Position numbers and translations under genes: made by a program
The notes under the pieces: model-generated
Seen by the model: only the letters and a program-made list of their open reading frames with translations
Told to the model about the DNA's origin: nothing
The model's database searches: none
DNA from: Symbiodinium natans
Taxonomy: Eukaryota; Sar; Dinophyceae; Suessiales; Symbiodiniaceae
NCBI GenBank assembly: GCA_905221605.1
Contig: CAJNDS010000669.1
Span: 207,415-271,414, forward strand
Direction of reading: 5' to 3'
DNA: 64,000 nucleotides
Shown: piece after piece, positions 1-10,922 of the stretch
Position numbering within the stretch: the stretch's first letter is position 1
Layout: each line of letters begins with the position of its first letter

Positions 1-1790
1 AAAGGCTTTGGGTTTCAGCCCATTTAAACCGTATTGGGCGCTCGGTTGGCTTCGTGACCGAGCGCCGAGGGGCTGACCTGGCTAGGAGTTTCCGTGCTGA
101 AGGTCAAGCTGCACCAGAATTCCAGTCTACCCCAGGTTGGGGGCACTGAGTCGCCCTCTCCCTAGAAGACTACTGTTATTGTGCTGTCGAGTTTCTTTCC
201 TGCTTGATCAAAAGCCCTCGGCGATCGTAGAGTAGTTGACTGTTTCTTTTCCGGGCGATACTGGGGTTAAGGCGACAGGTCCACATGCTCTGTTACACAA
301 GCACGTGCTGCTAGAACGGAGATGCAATCATTCGCCCGGGATGCTCCACCCTGCTTATGTTTGCCAACTGGCCCACGTCGGGATGGCAGGGAGCGGGGTG
401 CAACATTTCTGAGGGTGGGCATAAAGTGCAAGGGTGAAGGATGAGCCCGGTCTGTGGCCGGCTGCAAACTGCTGCTGTACAGGTGGCGCCCGCCCTAGCA
501 GATATTTGTCCATGCTGTTGGGCCCGCAGCACATCAAGTCAAGTGCTGGTAGGCCAAGAAAACCAGTCATGCGGTCAAAATGAGAAACGAAGCCCGTGAA
601 GCGCAAGCCCGCAAGCAAGCAGCTTCAACTTATTCTCTCGGCTTCTGCCCTGCCATGCAGCCTTGGGGTTTCCCTTTTCGCCACAACTCCTGCAGCAACC
701 GCGGCATGACTTAGAGCCTATCAAGTCTACCGAAGACCTATAGGGCCTACATAGGGCCTATAGAGTCAATCAAGAACTTCCACCAGCATCCCCCGATGCA
801 CCGCTTCTTCTGCCCACTGCACAGAACAAGTACTCCTCACAGTGTGGCCATGTGAAACATCAAATGCCTTTCAGTCCGACATGTGAGCATGTCGGTATCA
901 CCAAACCAAAAGCCTAACCCCAAACCCCACAAACCTTCATATTCCCACAAGCCATCGATCGGCAACCCCAAGGCCCCAACGTGTGCAGCAGCCTCAAGAA
1001 GCTGGATTTGTTCTGATATTGTACCATTGTACCAAGCCGAATCTCAAACGCCGAAGCCCGCATTGAGGGGGGGGGGGGGTGGTGTAGTAGCCTAGGTTTG
1101 GAATTCAGGTCGCTTTGTTGACCTCTTGCGGGCATCAGTTGCGTAGTGGGCTTCTTGCTCTTGCAGTCAAGGCCTGTACTTTGTACCTGCAGGGTCTACA
1201 ACTCCATGGCACCGCCATTGCAAGGCTCTCTTCGCTTCTTCTGTACTGTGTCTTCCTAGCTTTCTACTCCTCGACTCCTCTAAGGTCCTTCCTGAAATGC
1301 AGAGCACTCCACACCCTCCCCTAACGCAGCGCCTGCAGTTGTATCTCTGTTGATCTACCAGCTCTGCGAGGTTACTTGCCTAGTTTTTTCGCGCTGGTGC
1401 CCTGAAACCTACGCCTCACTCCCAAAGGAACATACCAAATCACCGAAGACCTAAACTCCAACATCCGCGGGCGTTGGCTCGGTTTGGTCAGGCCCGAATG
1501 GCCAAGATAATCAACTTTAAGAATTCATTTGGTGGACTGCTCTGGGCCGAGTTCTTGATCAGCGCCCAGCCTGAAGCTTGTAAAGCTCCACTTGGTATCA
1601 TGGCCAAACTCGGATGAGCTTGAAGGAGCCCACAAAGTGGGAAACACCAGGTAGTTGTAGAACTGCTCTTGTGAGACCTTGCTTTTTGGTTTGAGGGCTC
1701 CTTAAGCCAATCCGGGTAAAGCAGCTTCAAAGAGAACATACTCTGCTTACCGTGAAACCATCATTGCGCCCTTCCGGTGACCCTTCTAAG
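1..1790. other. no supported gene
   Basis: I see no exon that can be tied to a family. A minus frame is open from 618 to 355 and a plus frame of 39 codons runs from 1498 to 1617, but the latter is overlapped by an open minus frame (1739-1488) and neither has splice-site or homology support. A short G run is at about 1069-1079. Confidence 0.5.
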
Positions 1791-1795
1791 CCAGT

Positions 1796-2131
1796 TCAGG
1801 CTCCTTGCCAGTGGCTGTAGATGACTCTGCTTGCTGCTACCGGAACTGGCGGCAGTGTTGCAATGTTGCAGCTTCTCACGCCGCGCAGATACTTCCTGCT
1901 GGAGCCCGCTCGGACAGCGGGCGAGCTCCTTCTCAGATGCAACTCCGAAAGAATCTTCTGCTTTGTATCATCCCTAATTTGCTCAAGGGAGTCCTTGCTG
2001 AACTGACGGAGCTGCTTCACATGCATGTTGTGGAGCAGACGGTTCGGAGGTGCGGGCCCATCCTGAGTAGATGTCGCTTCAGAGTTCACGGTCGAGTCTG
2101 CGTGCGGTTTCTTGCGCTTTTGGGTGATTTT
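1796..2131 (-). CDS. candidate exon, basic unidentified protein
   Basis: I do not recognise the family. A minus frame is open for about 111 codons from just after a TGA near 2132 to a stop at 1796. It starts with a basic patch (TQKRKKPH, like a nuclear localisation signal). A charged stretch follows (VKQLRQFSKDSLEQIRDD, then TKQKILSELHLRR), which could form an amphipathic helix. The C-terminal third is less convincing and probably runs into an intron. The plus strand is also open here for 110 codons, so strand choice rests on composition and on agreement with the minus direction of the recognised genes. Confidence 0.3.
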   Translation of the reverse strand, partial: KITQKRKKPHADSTVNSEATSTQDGPAPPNRLLHNMHVKQLRQFSKDSLEQIRDDTKQKILSELHLRRSSPAVRAGSSRKYLRGVRSCNIATLPPVPVAASRVIYSHWQGA

Positions 2132-2158
2132 TCATGAAGGCGTTCAACAGAAGCCAGC

Positions 2159-2415
2159 TTAAAACCAAGCATGCATTTTACATGGACATCTCGCGCAAGC
2201 CATTAACCCGCGTGACGTGTTTGACTTCCATGCGGTCAGCTCACAGGCCAAGTCGTCGAAAGCATGGAGTGTCAGCACAGGCATCCTCACAGCGGCAGAT
2301 TCATGGCCATACTTCGAGATGGTTAGGTTCAGATATATGCCAGGGCTATACAGCGGAGCTGTGCCACATTGGGCCCGGAGCTCGCGCACTATACAGCGCA
2401 TATCTGCATATACGT
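2159..2415 (-). CDS. weak candidate exon upstream of the basic exon
   Basis: A minus frame is open through residues such as YLNLTISKYGHES and LTLHAFDDLACELTAW, followed by a possible GT donor (GTTAAT) near 2208. It lies about 80 bases upstream of the lysine-rich segment on the same strand and could be its preceding exon. The plus strand is also open over the same stretch with plausible residues, so strand is uncertain. No family recognised. Confidence 0.2.
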
Positions 2416-2460
2416 ATGCTGTAAAAAAAACCACAAATACATAAATCCTTGTATGTATGT

Positions 2461-2660
2461 GTGCTCCCCCACCCCCCCTCCCCACCCCCCCTCTCCCCCC
2501 CCCCCCCCCACCCCCTACCTCCCCCCAACCTTCCCCTCTCCCCATACCCTCTTCCCTCCCCCCCCTACCTCCACTACCACTCCCCCTACCCCTAAACATC
2601 CCCTACCCTCCGCACACATCCCTCCCCACCTCCCTCCCCCCCTCTCCTCCGCCCCCTCGT
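2461..2660. repeat. polypyrimidine tract, C/T with rare A
   Basis: About 200 bases are almost only C and T with scattered A, including a C run of about 17. It translates into Pro-rich or Gly-rich frames that I take to be meaningless. It lies just beyond the candidate exons at 2.4-1.8 kb. Confidence 0.85.
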
Positions 2661-2669
2661 GTGTTTCCT

Positions 2670-4200
2670 CAAGGACAATAAGGCAAGGACAACGTCAAGG
2701 AAGTTGATGCTGGCCCCCTCTCCCCCCCGCTCGGTCGTGTGCATGCTGCAAAGAATGCTCTCAATCATCTTGCGTGGATGGTAACGACTGCGGTGCCTGA
2801 CAATCATCTAGCTCCCTCCTCTCCGTGCAATCGTTTGGGAAGGAGTATTGATGAATAGCGGTGTTGCTATTGTTCTAGCTGATCTGCAGCGTTCGAATGC
2901 AATGAGTGATGCCACGCGAGGCGATGAAAGATGTCTGTTGATCAACTCCACAACGAAGGGTAAAGAGCATGGCTGAAGACTCTGTACAGCCAACTACTCT
3001 GGGCGGAAACTCTGATACTTGGGAGGCGTGTTAAGGCACAACATGTGTGAAAAGGCATAACACTGCCTTGGCACGCGGCATTATGAAACAGCACTCCATG
3101 TGACAAAAGGCACAGCACTGAATGTCAACCCCAATTGCACACAGGTTCGGAGGAAGCAGTCAGGAATGTGAAGTTATGCGCGTGCTTGCATGTGCTTGTA
3201 GGCTGGGCAGCGGAAGTCCCGATAATGCATTTGGGTGCGGACTGCTTACGTACTAGGTGTCGGGCTTTGATCTGCGATCAGAACGACCGAGACCCTCTTC
3301 CCGGAATTGTCGTCACCGACCCGCCCTCCATCGCCACCCACCGACAGTGCAAGACGCCCGTGCCGATTCAACCTGCGCCTCTCATCCCAGGGCTCCTATG
3401 GCCGCAACCACAAACACACATGGCCCTTCACTCTTCCTTCTGTGCATCCAAGCATTATTTGCGGCAACTGACGAATGCGCCAGATCGCAAGGGCACGTGC
3501 TTTGGGCGCGCGACTGCAAGCCCATCTAGTTGAGACTCGTCTGGCGTTCAAGGGCATTCCCCAAAAGGCACGCGGGTTTTGTTCGTCTTTTGCTGCGCGG
3601 CACGCCTTAGCACATGACTGGGTGAGGGGAGGGGAATTTGACGAAGGGAAGAAGCGGGTTTAGGAAGCTGTGCTGGCGCCGACGTTTTCCACTTCCCGCC
3701 TTTCATCTCACCCCCCATCAGGGCTGATGGACCGCCCACGAACAAGCTTCGAGGGGAAGAAATCTGGGACGAAGGGACCGAAGCGACCGAAGGGAGGTGC
3801 GAAAAAAACGTTCCCATATTTCCTCTAGAATGAATCGGGTCTTTCAACGTGCATCCAGTGCCAGACCTGCAACCTCTGGATATATTGCGCAGGGGCTCTG
3901 ATCGATCCTCGTGAACCTTCATGAGCACATCTGCACGCAAGCTTCTGGCAGTCCTGAAAAGAGTGGCCTCGAACTTGTGAGCCAAGGGCTGTGTTGTCCT
4001 GGAGCAAGGCTTGGCAAAGTGTTCGACGAAGGCCAGAAGTTCACCAACCTGTTGTCCAAAAACAATCTGAATGCCAAGTTAAATCGTCTGTAGGCAAAGT
4101 TGTCCTGGTAACTGACAAGTAGGTCCTTGGCTGAAACCCTCAAGAGTTCCACTAAGCATTCAAGATTCCCTAAATTTAATTGTTCGACTAAAGCTTAGCC
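2670..4200. other. no supported gene
   Basis: A short direct repeat of the form AAAGGCAYARCACTG recurs between 3045 and 3120. A minus frame is open from 3985 to about 3830 (residues include LRADVLMKVHEDRSEPLRN), which could be an isolated exon. Nothing else can be supported. Confidence 0.4.
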
Positions 4201-4204
4201 ACAG

Positions 4205-4615
4205 ACCCTATGCCCAAATACTTGCAAACGAGTAATGTTTAGGAATAGTAATGCTTCGAGTGCCTGTGGGGCGTACCCTTAATGCTTCGGCGTAAGCCCT
4301 ATTCATGTAAACCCTCTTTGTTGAAGGTTTACGAGTAAACCTATGCCGAAACATTGCATTTCCCCTCGCCGCAAAACATTCGCTTAACCCTGTTCGTTGA
4401 CGCTTTAGGCTGACACCCTGTTCCAAAACCTTACATTTTCCCTCACCGCGATCGAAGTTTCGCGAAAGCCCCGACCCTATGCCGTACGTTCGACGAGCAT
4501 TAGTTTTAACTCATCATTCTTCGTGCGGAAGGGTGTACCCTGAATACTTAGGCCCAAGCCATCTTCCTGGAAACCTTATTCCTTGACCTTTAGGATGAGG
4601 CTTTAAGACTCAACA
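4205..4615. repeat. degenerate tandem repeat region
   Basis: Diverged blocks recur. TGCATTTCCCCTCGCCGC near 4353 matches TACATTTTCCCTCACCGC near 4430, about 77 bases on. The stretch from GTACCCTTAATGCTTCGG (about 4274) to a TTGAAGGTTTACG segment resembles the stretch from GTACCCTGAATACTTAGG (about 4535) to TTGACCTTTAGG. I read this as an old tandem array with a small and a larger (about 260-base) period. It is not coding. Confidence 0.5.
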
Positions 4616-5715
4616 TTCAAGATGCTCCGGAAACGTCTCTTGAATCTTGGATCTGGCCCAGTTTTGATTCAAAAGCAGAATAAACCGAATAAGGTGAATA
4701 AGGGCCTCGACGGATTCAAGATTCAAGAAAAAGTGCTCTGAGCACCTTGAGCCTAGATCTCGGATCCCCGGCCGGATTGAAATTTCAATGTGTTCAATCT
4801 CTTTTCAATCTTGGTCCACGCGCCTTTCACAAGGTCTGCTAAGCATCAAGCTAAGAGTATCTTGGCTCCCACTCATACTTGGCACGTCAATCGCTTCGAC
4901 ATTACTATGTCTCTGTGCTACGACTCTTTCATACACGAATAACTGCATTCCTACTGTCTGCAGCTTGCTCTTTGCTGTAACACCCACCTTGAATATGATT
5001 CAGCGGGGTGGGCTGTGAGGAGGGGGCCTGTTCAGCTTTCGAATAAGACTGGCCAGCATCCAAGAATCAAAGATTCTCAGGCGGCCTTGTGGAGAGAATC
5101 TGGGATCCGACAGCCACAGGCCACTGTGGGATCCAAGATTCTCTCGACGAATATGCAGAAGGGTTTAGGGTTTAGGCTATTCGGGTTTAAGGTATTGTTA
5201 TTAGGGTTTAGGGCTTAGGGTTTGGGAATGTTTGGGAGGGTTGAACCAAGAACCCAAAGAGGGCAAAAGGGTACCACAGGGATCCTGGCTAAGAAACTCC
5301 CAACCTGACTTTGCAATCGCATCTCCTTGTCGTCGGGAGCCGTATGTCCTGAACGTGGCTGGAACCCAGAGCAGCAACATGTTACTGAATGATAACATCC
5401 TCAAAAGCGCAGACAGCACCGCTGGACTTCGGAAACTGCGAGGGAGGCTTTCCTAGATCACCTTTCTGGAGCCTCTTACTTGAAAAGTCCAGAACGGTTG
5501 ACCTTAGGAAGCTTGTCAGCTTTTCAAGGTATGGGTACCGTAGTGGCAGGATCGAGCCACTCTTGTCTTGGCAAATCACGCAACACGAGCTTTGTGGTGG
5601 TGGAAAACAAGAGAGATCATCGAGTGTGTGTGAGGGCACGCACAGATATCCAAGGCGACAGGCGGTATCAGCCAGTCTATGCAACCGATACAAGAATGCT
5701 TTGTCGGAGGATTCC
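4616..5715. other. no supported gene; short TTTAGGG-like stretch
   Basis: Degenerate TTTAGGG repeats lie at about 5159-5225. Both strands are open for about 100 codons between 5385 and 5740, with no motif and no matching splice pattern. Confidence 0.4.
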
Positions 5716-5719
5716 CTTC

Positions 5720-6700
5720 ACCTCAGCTTCGAACCATCTTGAGGAAGGATCTCTTTGTGCTTGCCATCATGACTCTGCATCCTGACACCTCTGGAGGCAG
5801 CGGACGGGAGTTGGACACCCTCAGGCTCCAGAGATACCAACGCCAGCAAGGCTTGAAGGGTCCTTCGTCGCACCAGGCCGGCATATCAGCGTCAGAACCT
5901 GAGTCCCCACGAGGAAGGCCGGGCAAGACGACGACAACTGAGTTTGCATGAAGGGTCACAATGCTTGTCCATGTTTGGCACCTAAAGAAGAAGTCTCACT
6001 CCTAGAAGCAAAGATCCCGGTGGCTCTCAGATGCTTTGAGAGGCATTTGCGGCTAAGTGCAATTCCAGCCACTGATGTCCTCAGGCTGATGTGTGGGCGA
6101 GGGCAGCAGGGATATGTCCTGGCGCAAGCCGGGGTACACACAGCTGGAGTGAGGGGGATGGGGGGGGCTTACGATAAAAATGCAGGTGCAAGGCTTGGTT
6201 CTGACGCTGCCTACTTCCCCCCTGCGTGCGATCTCCTCGTCATTGGGAGTCGGGCATCCTGCCAGCTGCCAGTGGAAGGTGCCACCCCCCCCCCCCACCC
6301 GCTAGAAGACGTAGCAGGATGGGCGGTCCTGCGGGGCCAGCCAGCCAAGCCGGCACTCCGGCGTCAAGACCTGAGATCACACCGTGAAGGGCTCTGAAGC
6401 ATGCTGCAAGCTGTGCTTTCAGGTTTTGAGGCACCTCACATCCACTGTGGGTGCAAGAAGGACTGCCAACACCCAGGCGACACCACTTCTCTCAAACGGA
6501 AGAAGGATCTAACCTCCTAACCGGTATTTTTTGGGATGGGAATCCTCGACTTCAGGTGACTGCAATTACAGAGACAACGATTACAGTACGGTCCAGCTGC
6601 TTATGTCCTCCGGCTGACCTGTGGGCGAGGGCAGCAGTGACATGTCCTGGCACGAGCAGAGACGCAAACTTTCACAAGCCTTCTGTAGGTTTGTCATAGG
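5720..6700 (-). repeat. two-copy imperfect duplication, possibly of a small exon
   Basis: About 55 bases around 6072-6128 recur with changes around 6600-6655, about 525 bases apart; both contain GTGGGCGAGGGCAGCAG. A second pair (GCCGGCATATCAGCGTC near 5879 and GCCGGCACTCCGGCGTC near 6349) fits the same duplication. On the minus strand both main copies read a similar peptide, QDISLLPSPT-HQPEDIS and QDMSLLPSPT-GQPEDIS, with synonymous and conservative changes, so a duplicated minus-strand exon is possible. A related run (PSPTSG and QPEALEG) appears in the minus frame near 20950. Family unknown. Confidence 0.45.
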
Positions 6701-6765
6701 AGGCTTAGCTTGAACTGGCGCTCTGGGCCCTCACACGCTCCGAACTCCAAGCCGCACATCAACTT

Positions 6766-6851
6766 TCAGATGTCGCAAGCTGCCAACGGCAGGTCCTGAC
6801 TGGCGGCATTTGTCTTGTGAGCCGACGCCATGGCCAGGATGGTCCAAAAAC
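6766..6851 (-). CDS. candidate terminal exon, unidentified
   Basis: After an acceptor reading CTGAAG|G (6852/6851), the minus frame FWTILAMASAHKTNAASQDL runs to a TGA at 6766. The composition is protein-like and the acceptor has the usual AG|G form. It lies about 1.1 kb downstream of the stop of the U1A/U2B'' gene, so it would belong to a different gene. No family recognised. Confidence 0.3.
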
Positions 6852-6859
6852 CTTCAGTC

Positions 6860-7949
6860 TGGCTGTAGCCGCCTGGTAGCCATTCATCATCGCATACTGC
6901 CAACTCAGCTCATCAAACCCTTGTAAAAGGCCGACTTACTGCTTACCCCCTCGCCGGCTAGGGCTCATGCGCCGTGAAAGGCAGCTTTGTCCAAACCAAC
7001 ACCCAAGCGCGCGCACCCTCTGTTTTCTCCGGGGAGGCGCACGCAATCGTCTTTAGGGCTCAGGGCTTAGGGCGCACTATGAAGATTCAAACCTCGGGGG
7101 CCTCTAACCCTGGGCCCGAACATGGGATCGCAACCCTAAACCCTCAATTCTCTGGGTACACACAATTAACCCTAAACCCGAAATACTAAACCCCACAAGT
7201 TAGTCTTTGGCTTTGGGACTTTTTGGGGGAGACCCGCGGAGTCATGTATCGCTTCCCCATCACTGCCAGCGAGGGTGCTCCAAGCTCCACCTCCTTCCAG
7301 CGCTTGCGCACCCGGAGCCCTGTAGGACATTTTTAGGACCTTATGAACCCTCAGCCATGGGATGTTCCCCCTTACCTTACTTAACTAGCACCCCCCCCGC
7401 CTCCCCCGCCATGAAAATCCCTACTAAGGACTGCTCTAGTACAAGGGGGAACCTCCCAGCCTAAGCCCTACAAACTTATAAACCCCGCCAACACAAACTA
7501 AAGCACTTCCCGAGCCAAGAAGTCGAAGCCCTCTGATAGGTTCGGGTTGGGGCCTCCACTTCTTCTTGCTAACGCTTCTGAATTTCCGCAGGGTTTCAGG
7601 GTGCTTAGAATTTAAGTTGCAGGGTACAAGTTTGGAATTCAGGGTATGGACCTTTAATCCCCTTAGCCCTAGAACGTCGCCCCTAAGAAAGGCGCAGTGT
7701 ACCTTGGCACACCACTGAAACTGCTGAAACTGCCGACTGTGGCGGGACCAACACACTCTGGGCTTCGGAGCAGCAAAAACCTAAACCTCCAAAACCCAAA
7801 AGCCCTTAACTCTTGTACCCCATAGACACTCTGAACCCCTAAACCTCTGACGCCCAGGAATCCTTAGAAGAATGTCACCTCCCGACGATGCAGAGCCCTG
7901 GCTGAGAGCTGCTTGGTCCCCTTTCCCACCCCCCTGAGGCTGCCTCGCT
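6860..7949. other. intergenic, degenerate telomere-like words
   Basis: Loose CCCTAAA-like and TTTAGGG-like words occur (7050-7190, 7780-7850). No exon can be supported. The stretch lies downstream of the U1A/U2B'' stop codon. Confidence 0.45.
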
Positions 7950-9206
7950 CTACTTGCGCGCGTAAGTGAGCGAGAGCCTCTCCAAAGCAGGCGTGTGGAG
8001 GGGGTGGTGGGTGGGCCTTGCGGATCCGGTGCTGTGCGTAGGGGCCTTCGTGAAAGGAATGGAATTTAGGTGTTGCCTCGTTGTAGCTCTGCAATTTAGC
8101 TTGCCACCTCCGCTTCTGAAGGATGTGAATTCCTTCTCCATGAGACCGAGGGTTTCGGGTTTAGGGTTTAGGGTTTAGGGGGGAATACAGAGCACATGAT
8201 GGAAAACTTGACAGAAGGGCCTCACTTCGGGTGTCATCTCGAACCCTTGGAGCCCCTGCATCGCCATGCCCGCTTGATACCTCGGCTTCGGGAGAGCAGT
8301 TGGGGCCTACAGTGGGCCTAGCTATTGGGCTACATATCTCAGCTGCTGTTCATGGCCTTCATCACTTGTTGTTGAATTCTTAAGAACTTCTCTGGCATCC
8401 TCTATAGACGGTGATGCCCAGGCGCTCGTTCTGGTAGTCTGCGAAGGCCACGTTGCGCCCCGGGATCAATCGGACCTCTGCAGCAGAGCTTCACGATCGC
8501 AAAGGACAGCCAGCGCCGCTCGTTGCTTAGGCCTTCCAGCCCGGAACCCTAAACCCCAAGCCCTAAACTCTGTACCCCTAAGCCCGTAATCAATCCCTAA
8601 CCCTAAACTCTGAAAACCCCAAACCCCCTAAACCCTAAACTCTGAAACCTTAAACCCTGAAACCCTCAACCCCAAAACCCCCTAACCCCCTGCTGCCGAT
8701 CGGAGGCCTCCTGGAAGCCCGGATACTGGCGGAAGAGCATTGAGAGCATGGTGTCCGTGGCCTGGGGGCGCGCTGTGGTGGGGCCTCCGAAGAGGTCAAA
8801 CGCCAGGAGCTCAGACCCTTGGAGCCCGAAATCCGACCCCGAAAAGCCTTAACCCTGACCCAAACCCGGTTACCTAAACCCCAAACACCAAACCCTAAAC
8901 TCCAAGCCCTAAACTCCACGAGCTGCAGGTCCCTTTGAATGGGGCCACAATCCGTAGATGCAGGACATTGCAGGACCCCACAAAGATCCCGAAGGAAACA
9001 CGTGCGAAGGCTCGCGCGGGATCATCTGTGACAACCCGCGGCGCACAGACAGAAGCAGCAACCAGCAGAACAGCTCTGTTCTTGACATTGAACTGCTGCC
9101 CCAAAACCGAGGCCCAAAAACTTATTCTCAGACTTTACACCCAAACTGGACAACACAAACCGATGCCTCAGCCGGAAGGTTTTCCACGAACAGCGTCCGG
9201 TTTGGC
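7950..9206 (-). CDS. U1A/U2B''-type snRNP protein, RRM2 exons and stop
   Basis: U1A and U2B'' bind U1 and U2 snRNA hairpins in the spliceosome through RRM1; RRM2 is the C-terminal RNA-recognition fold. Five minus-strand exons rebuild a complete RRM2: 9206-9167 (NRTLFVENLPAE, RNP2), 8761-8708 (MLSMLFRQYPGFQE), 8475-8426 (VRLIPGRNVAFADYQNE, RNP1 region), 8280-8226 (YQAGMAMQGLQGFEMTPE) and 7979-7950 (RLSLTYARK, stop TAG). The order and sequence match the family pattern MLSMLF-PGF-VRL-PGR-AF-QAG-LQGF-YAK. Donors are GC, GC, GC and GT, and reading phase is kept across each junction. The first four acceptors are AG|G. RRM1 lies 7 kb upstream with TFIIS in between. The last acceptor could be placed 2 bases differently. 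Confidence 0.85.
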
Positions 9207-10922
9207 CTGGGATGCGTGGGGCATCGTCTTTGGGCTTAAAGTTTAAGGTCCGGGGTTAGGGCAACGGCCCCAAGCCCCAAAACCCGGCCTTACGAGCCCG
9301 ACTTGTCATGCTCCATGCCGCTAAGCCCTAAACACTAAACCCCACAAGCCCTGAACCCTGAACCCCAAACCCTAAATCCTAAACCCTAAACCCCAACAGC
9401 TGGGACCCGCTTTCCTGGGGCCGGCACTCTGCCGGCTTGGACGAGGACGTGGCCGACTGCAGAGAGGAGGCAAAGGTTTCAAGGTTTCTCCAGCTTCGGG
9501 CGGGTCAAGGTTAAGGGTTTCAAGGCATCAGGTTTAAGATTTCTAGGCTTCAGTGGGTTTCGAAGACTCAGCTAGATCCGGAGTCCTGGATTCCTCAGTC
9601 CCTAGTTCCGTTTTAGCAAATTGCAGGAATCAGCCAGTTTCCCTGCCTTGGCTGCCGTTTGGTTCGGATTCCATCCAATGCGGTCCTTGCGCACAAGGTT
9701 TAGGTTCAGGTTCGAATGGTTGGGGGCTGAGTGCCGGAGGAGGGAAATGGAGCTCAAACCAGGCACTTTACGAAGTGGAATTGCCGGCAAGTGAGGGGGG
9801 CATGGCTTAAGGTGCCTTTAGGCATTGGGTGCTTTACAGGGATGGGGATGCCAGCATACAAGGTTCAGCACAACCTCCAAAACACGTACACGGTCCCTTG
9901 CTTCGTGAACTTGCCGAAATCAAAACTCCACAGCATGATGGCGGCTTCTTTGGGCGAACCTTGGCCAGACCAACTGGTGACCTGCTAACATCAACCTGAA
10001 ACCCTCATTCCGACTGATTTTGCAATGCACACCTTTTGTCCGATGCTGCGACAATGAGCCCCTAAGATGAAGCAGGCAAGAGCCAGGACTCTTTGGGGTC
10101 ATCCTGACCCCAAATCGCTGGCGCTTCAGTCCTGGCCGCTGCCAGGGGAAGGTGCGGTTCTGCGACTAAAACAGGGTATACGTTGGGGTTATGTAGTATG
10201 GAGATTCGCTCTACTCCTCCACCCTACCTCAAGCGTCAATCCCTGATCCCTCCCGCTTGGCGCCTGATCTCTTCCTGGCCAGGGCCCAGGCGTGCAAGCT
10301 GCAAACCATCCCGAAACCTTCCACTCCACGCCATGCGGACCCTAAGCCCTAAACGCACTGAAAAGCCCTAAGCCCCAAAGCTTAAAGCCCTAAAGCTCGT
10401 GAAGTGGACCTATAGAAGCGAAGCATCTGGGTTTCAGCCATTCACAGTCGTGTTTGGCGAAGCACGGAGGTTCATGGGTAGTCATAAGCTGGATCTCTCA
10501 GCTTCCAAAATGGCCACAATCAGGTGCTTGACAAGTGCAGCTATCCTACTTACACCCTCTTTATTAGCTGGTTTTTGGAAGATCTGGACAAGGCCAGAGC
10601 CTTCGGAGGCGTTTGCCCACGACGACCCGTGGTCCGTGTGCGTATGCACATGCGCGCGCACGCAAGCGCGCTTGCATGCGGGCTTTCGTGTGTACACAGG
10701 AGGAGTAGGCTGCCACAAGAAACCCAGCACTAACCAAAAATCTCATGTGTCCCAAGAGGCCTCGACGCCCTGCACGAAGCTTCCAGCAGCCATGCGCCCC
10801 CCCTCCACCTGGACGTACAAAGTGGACTGTATGGGTTGCAGCAGGTGCTCGTGCGAGACCATGGTGGCTCTAAACCCGAACCGGCTCGCAAGGTTCCTGT
10901 CGCTATATACTTCCCTTTACGT
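9207..10922. other. presumed intron or linker region, telomere-like words
   Basis: This lies between the TFIIS stop and the first RRM2 exon. Degenerate CCCTAAA words run at 9325-9395. A minus segment at about 9480-9415 follows a good CTCTCTGCAG acceptor and is open in all three frames, so it might be a Pro/Ala-rich linker exon, but I cannot fix it. The plus frame at 10399-10926 is open for 175 codons without protein-like order. Confidence 0.35.

Noticed and set aside
1498-1617. Small plus ORF starting MAKIINFKNSFGGLL
   Set aside because: The peptide looks orderly, but it is short, overlapped by an open minus frame, and has no homologue I know or splice signal.
2461-2660. Long Pro-rich (plus) and Gly-rich (minus) frames
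   Set aside because: They are translations of a C/T tract; the same holds for the frames over 49195-49305.
4205-4615. Terminal repeat of a mobile element
   Set aside because: There are only degenerate internal repeats, with no coding domain or inverted ends.
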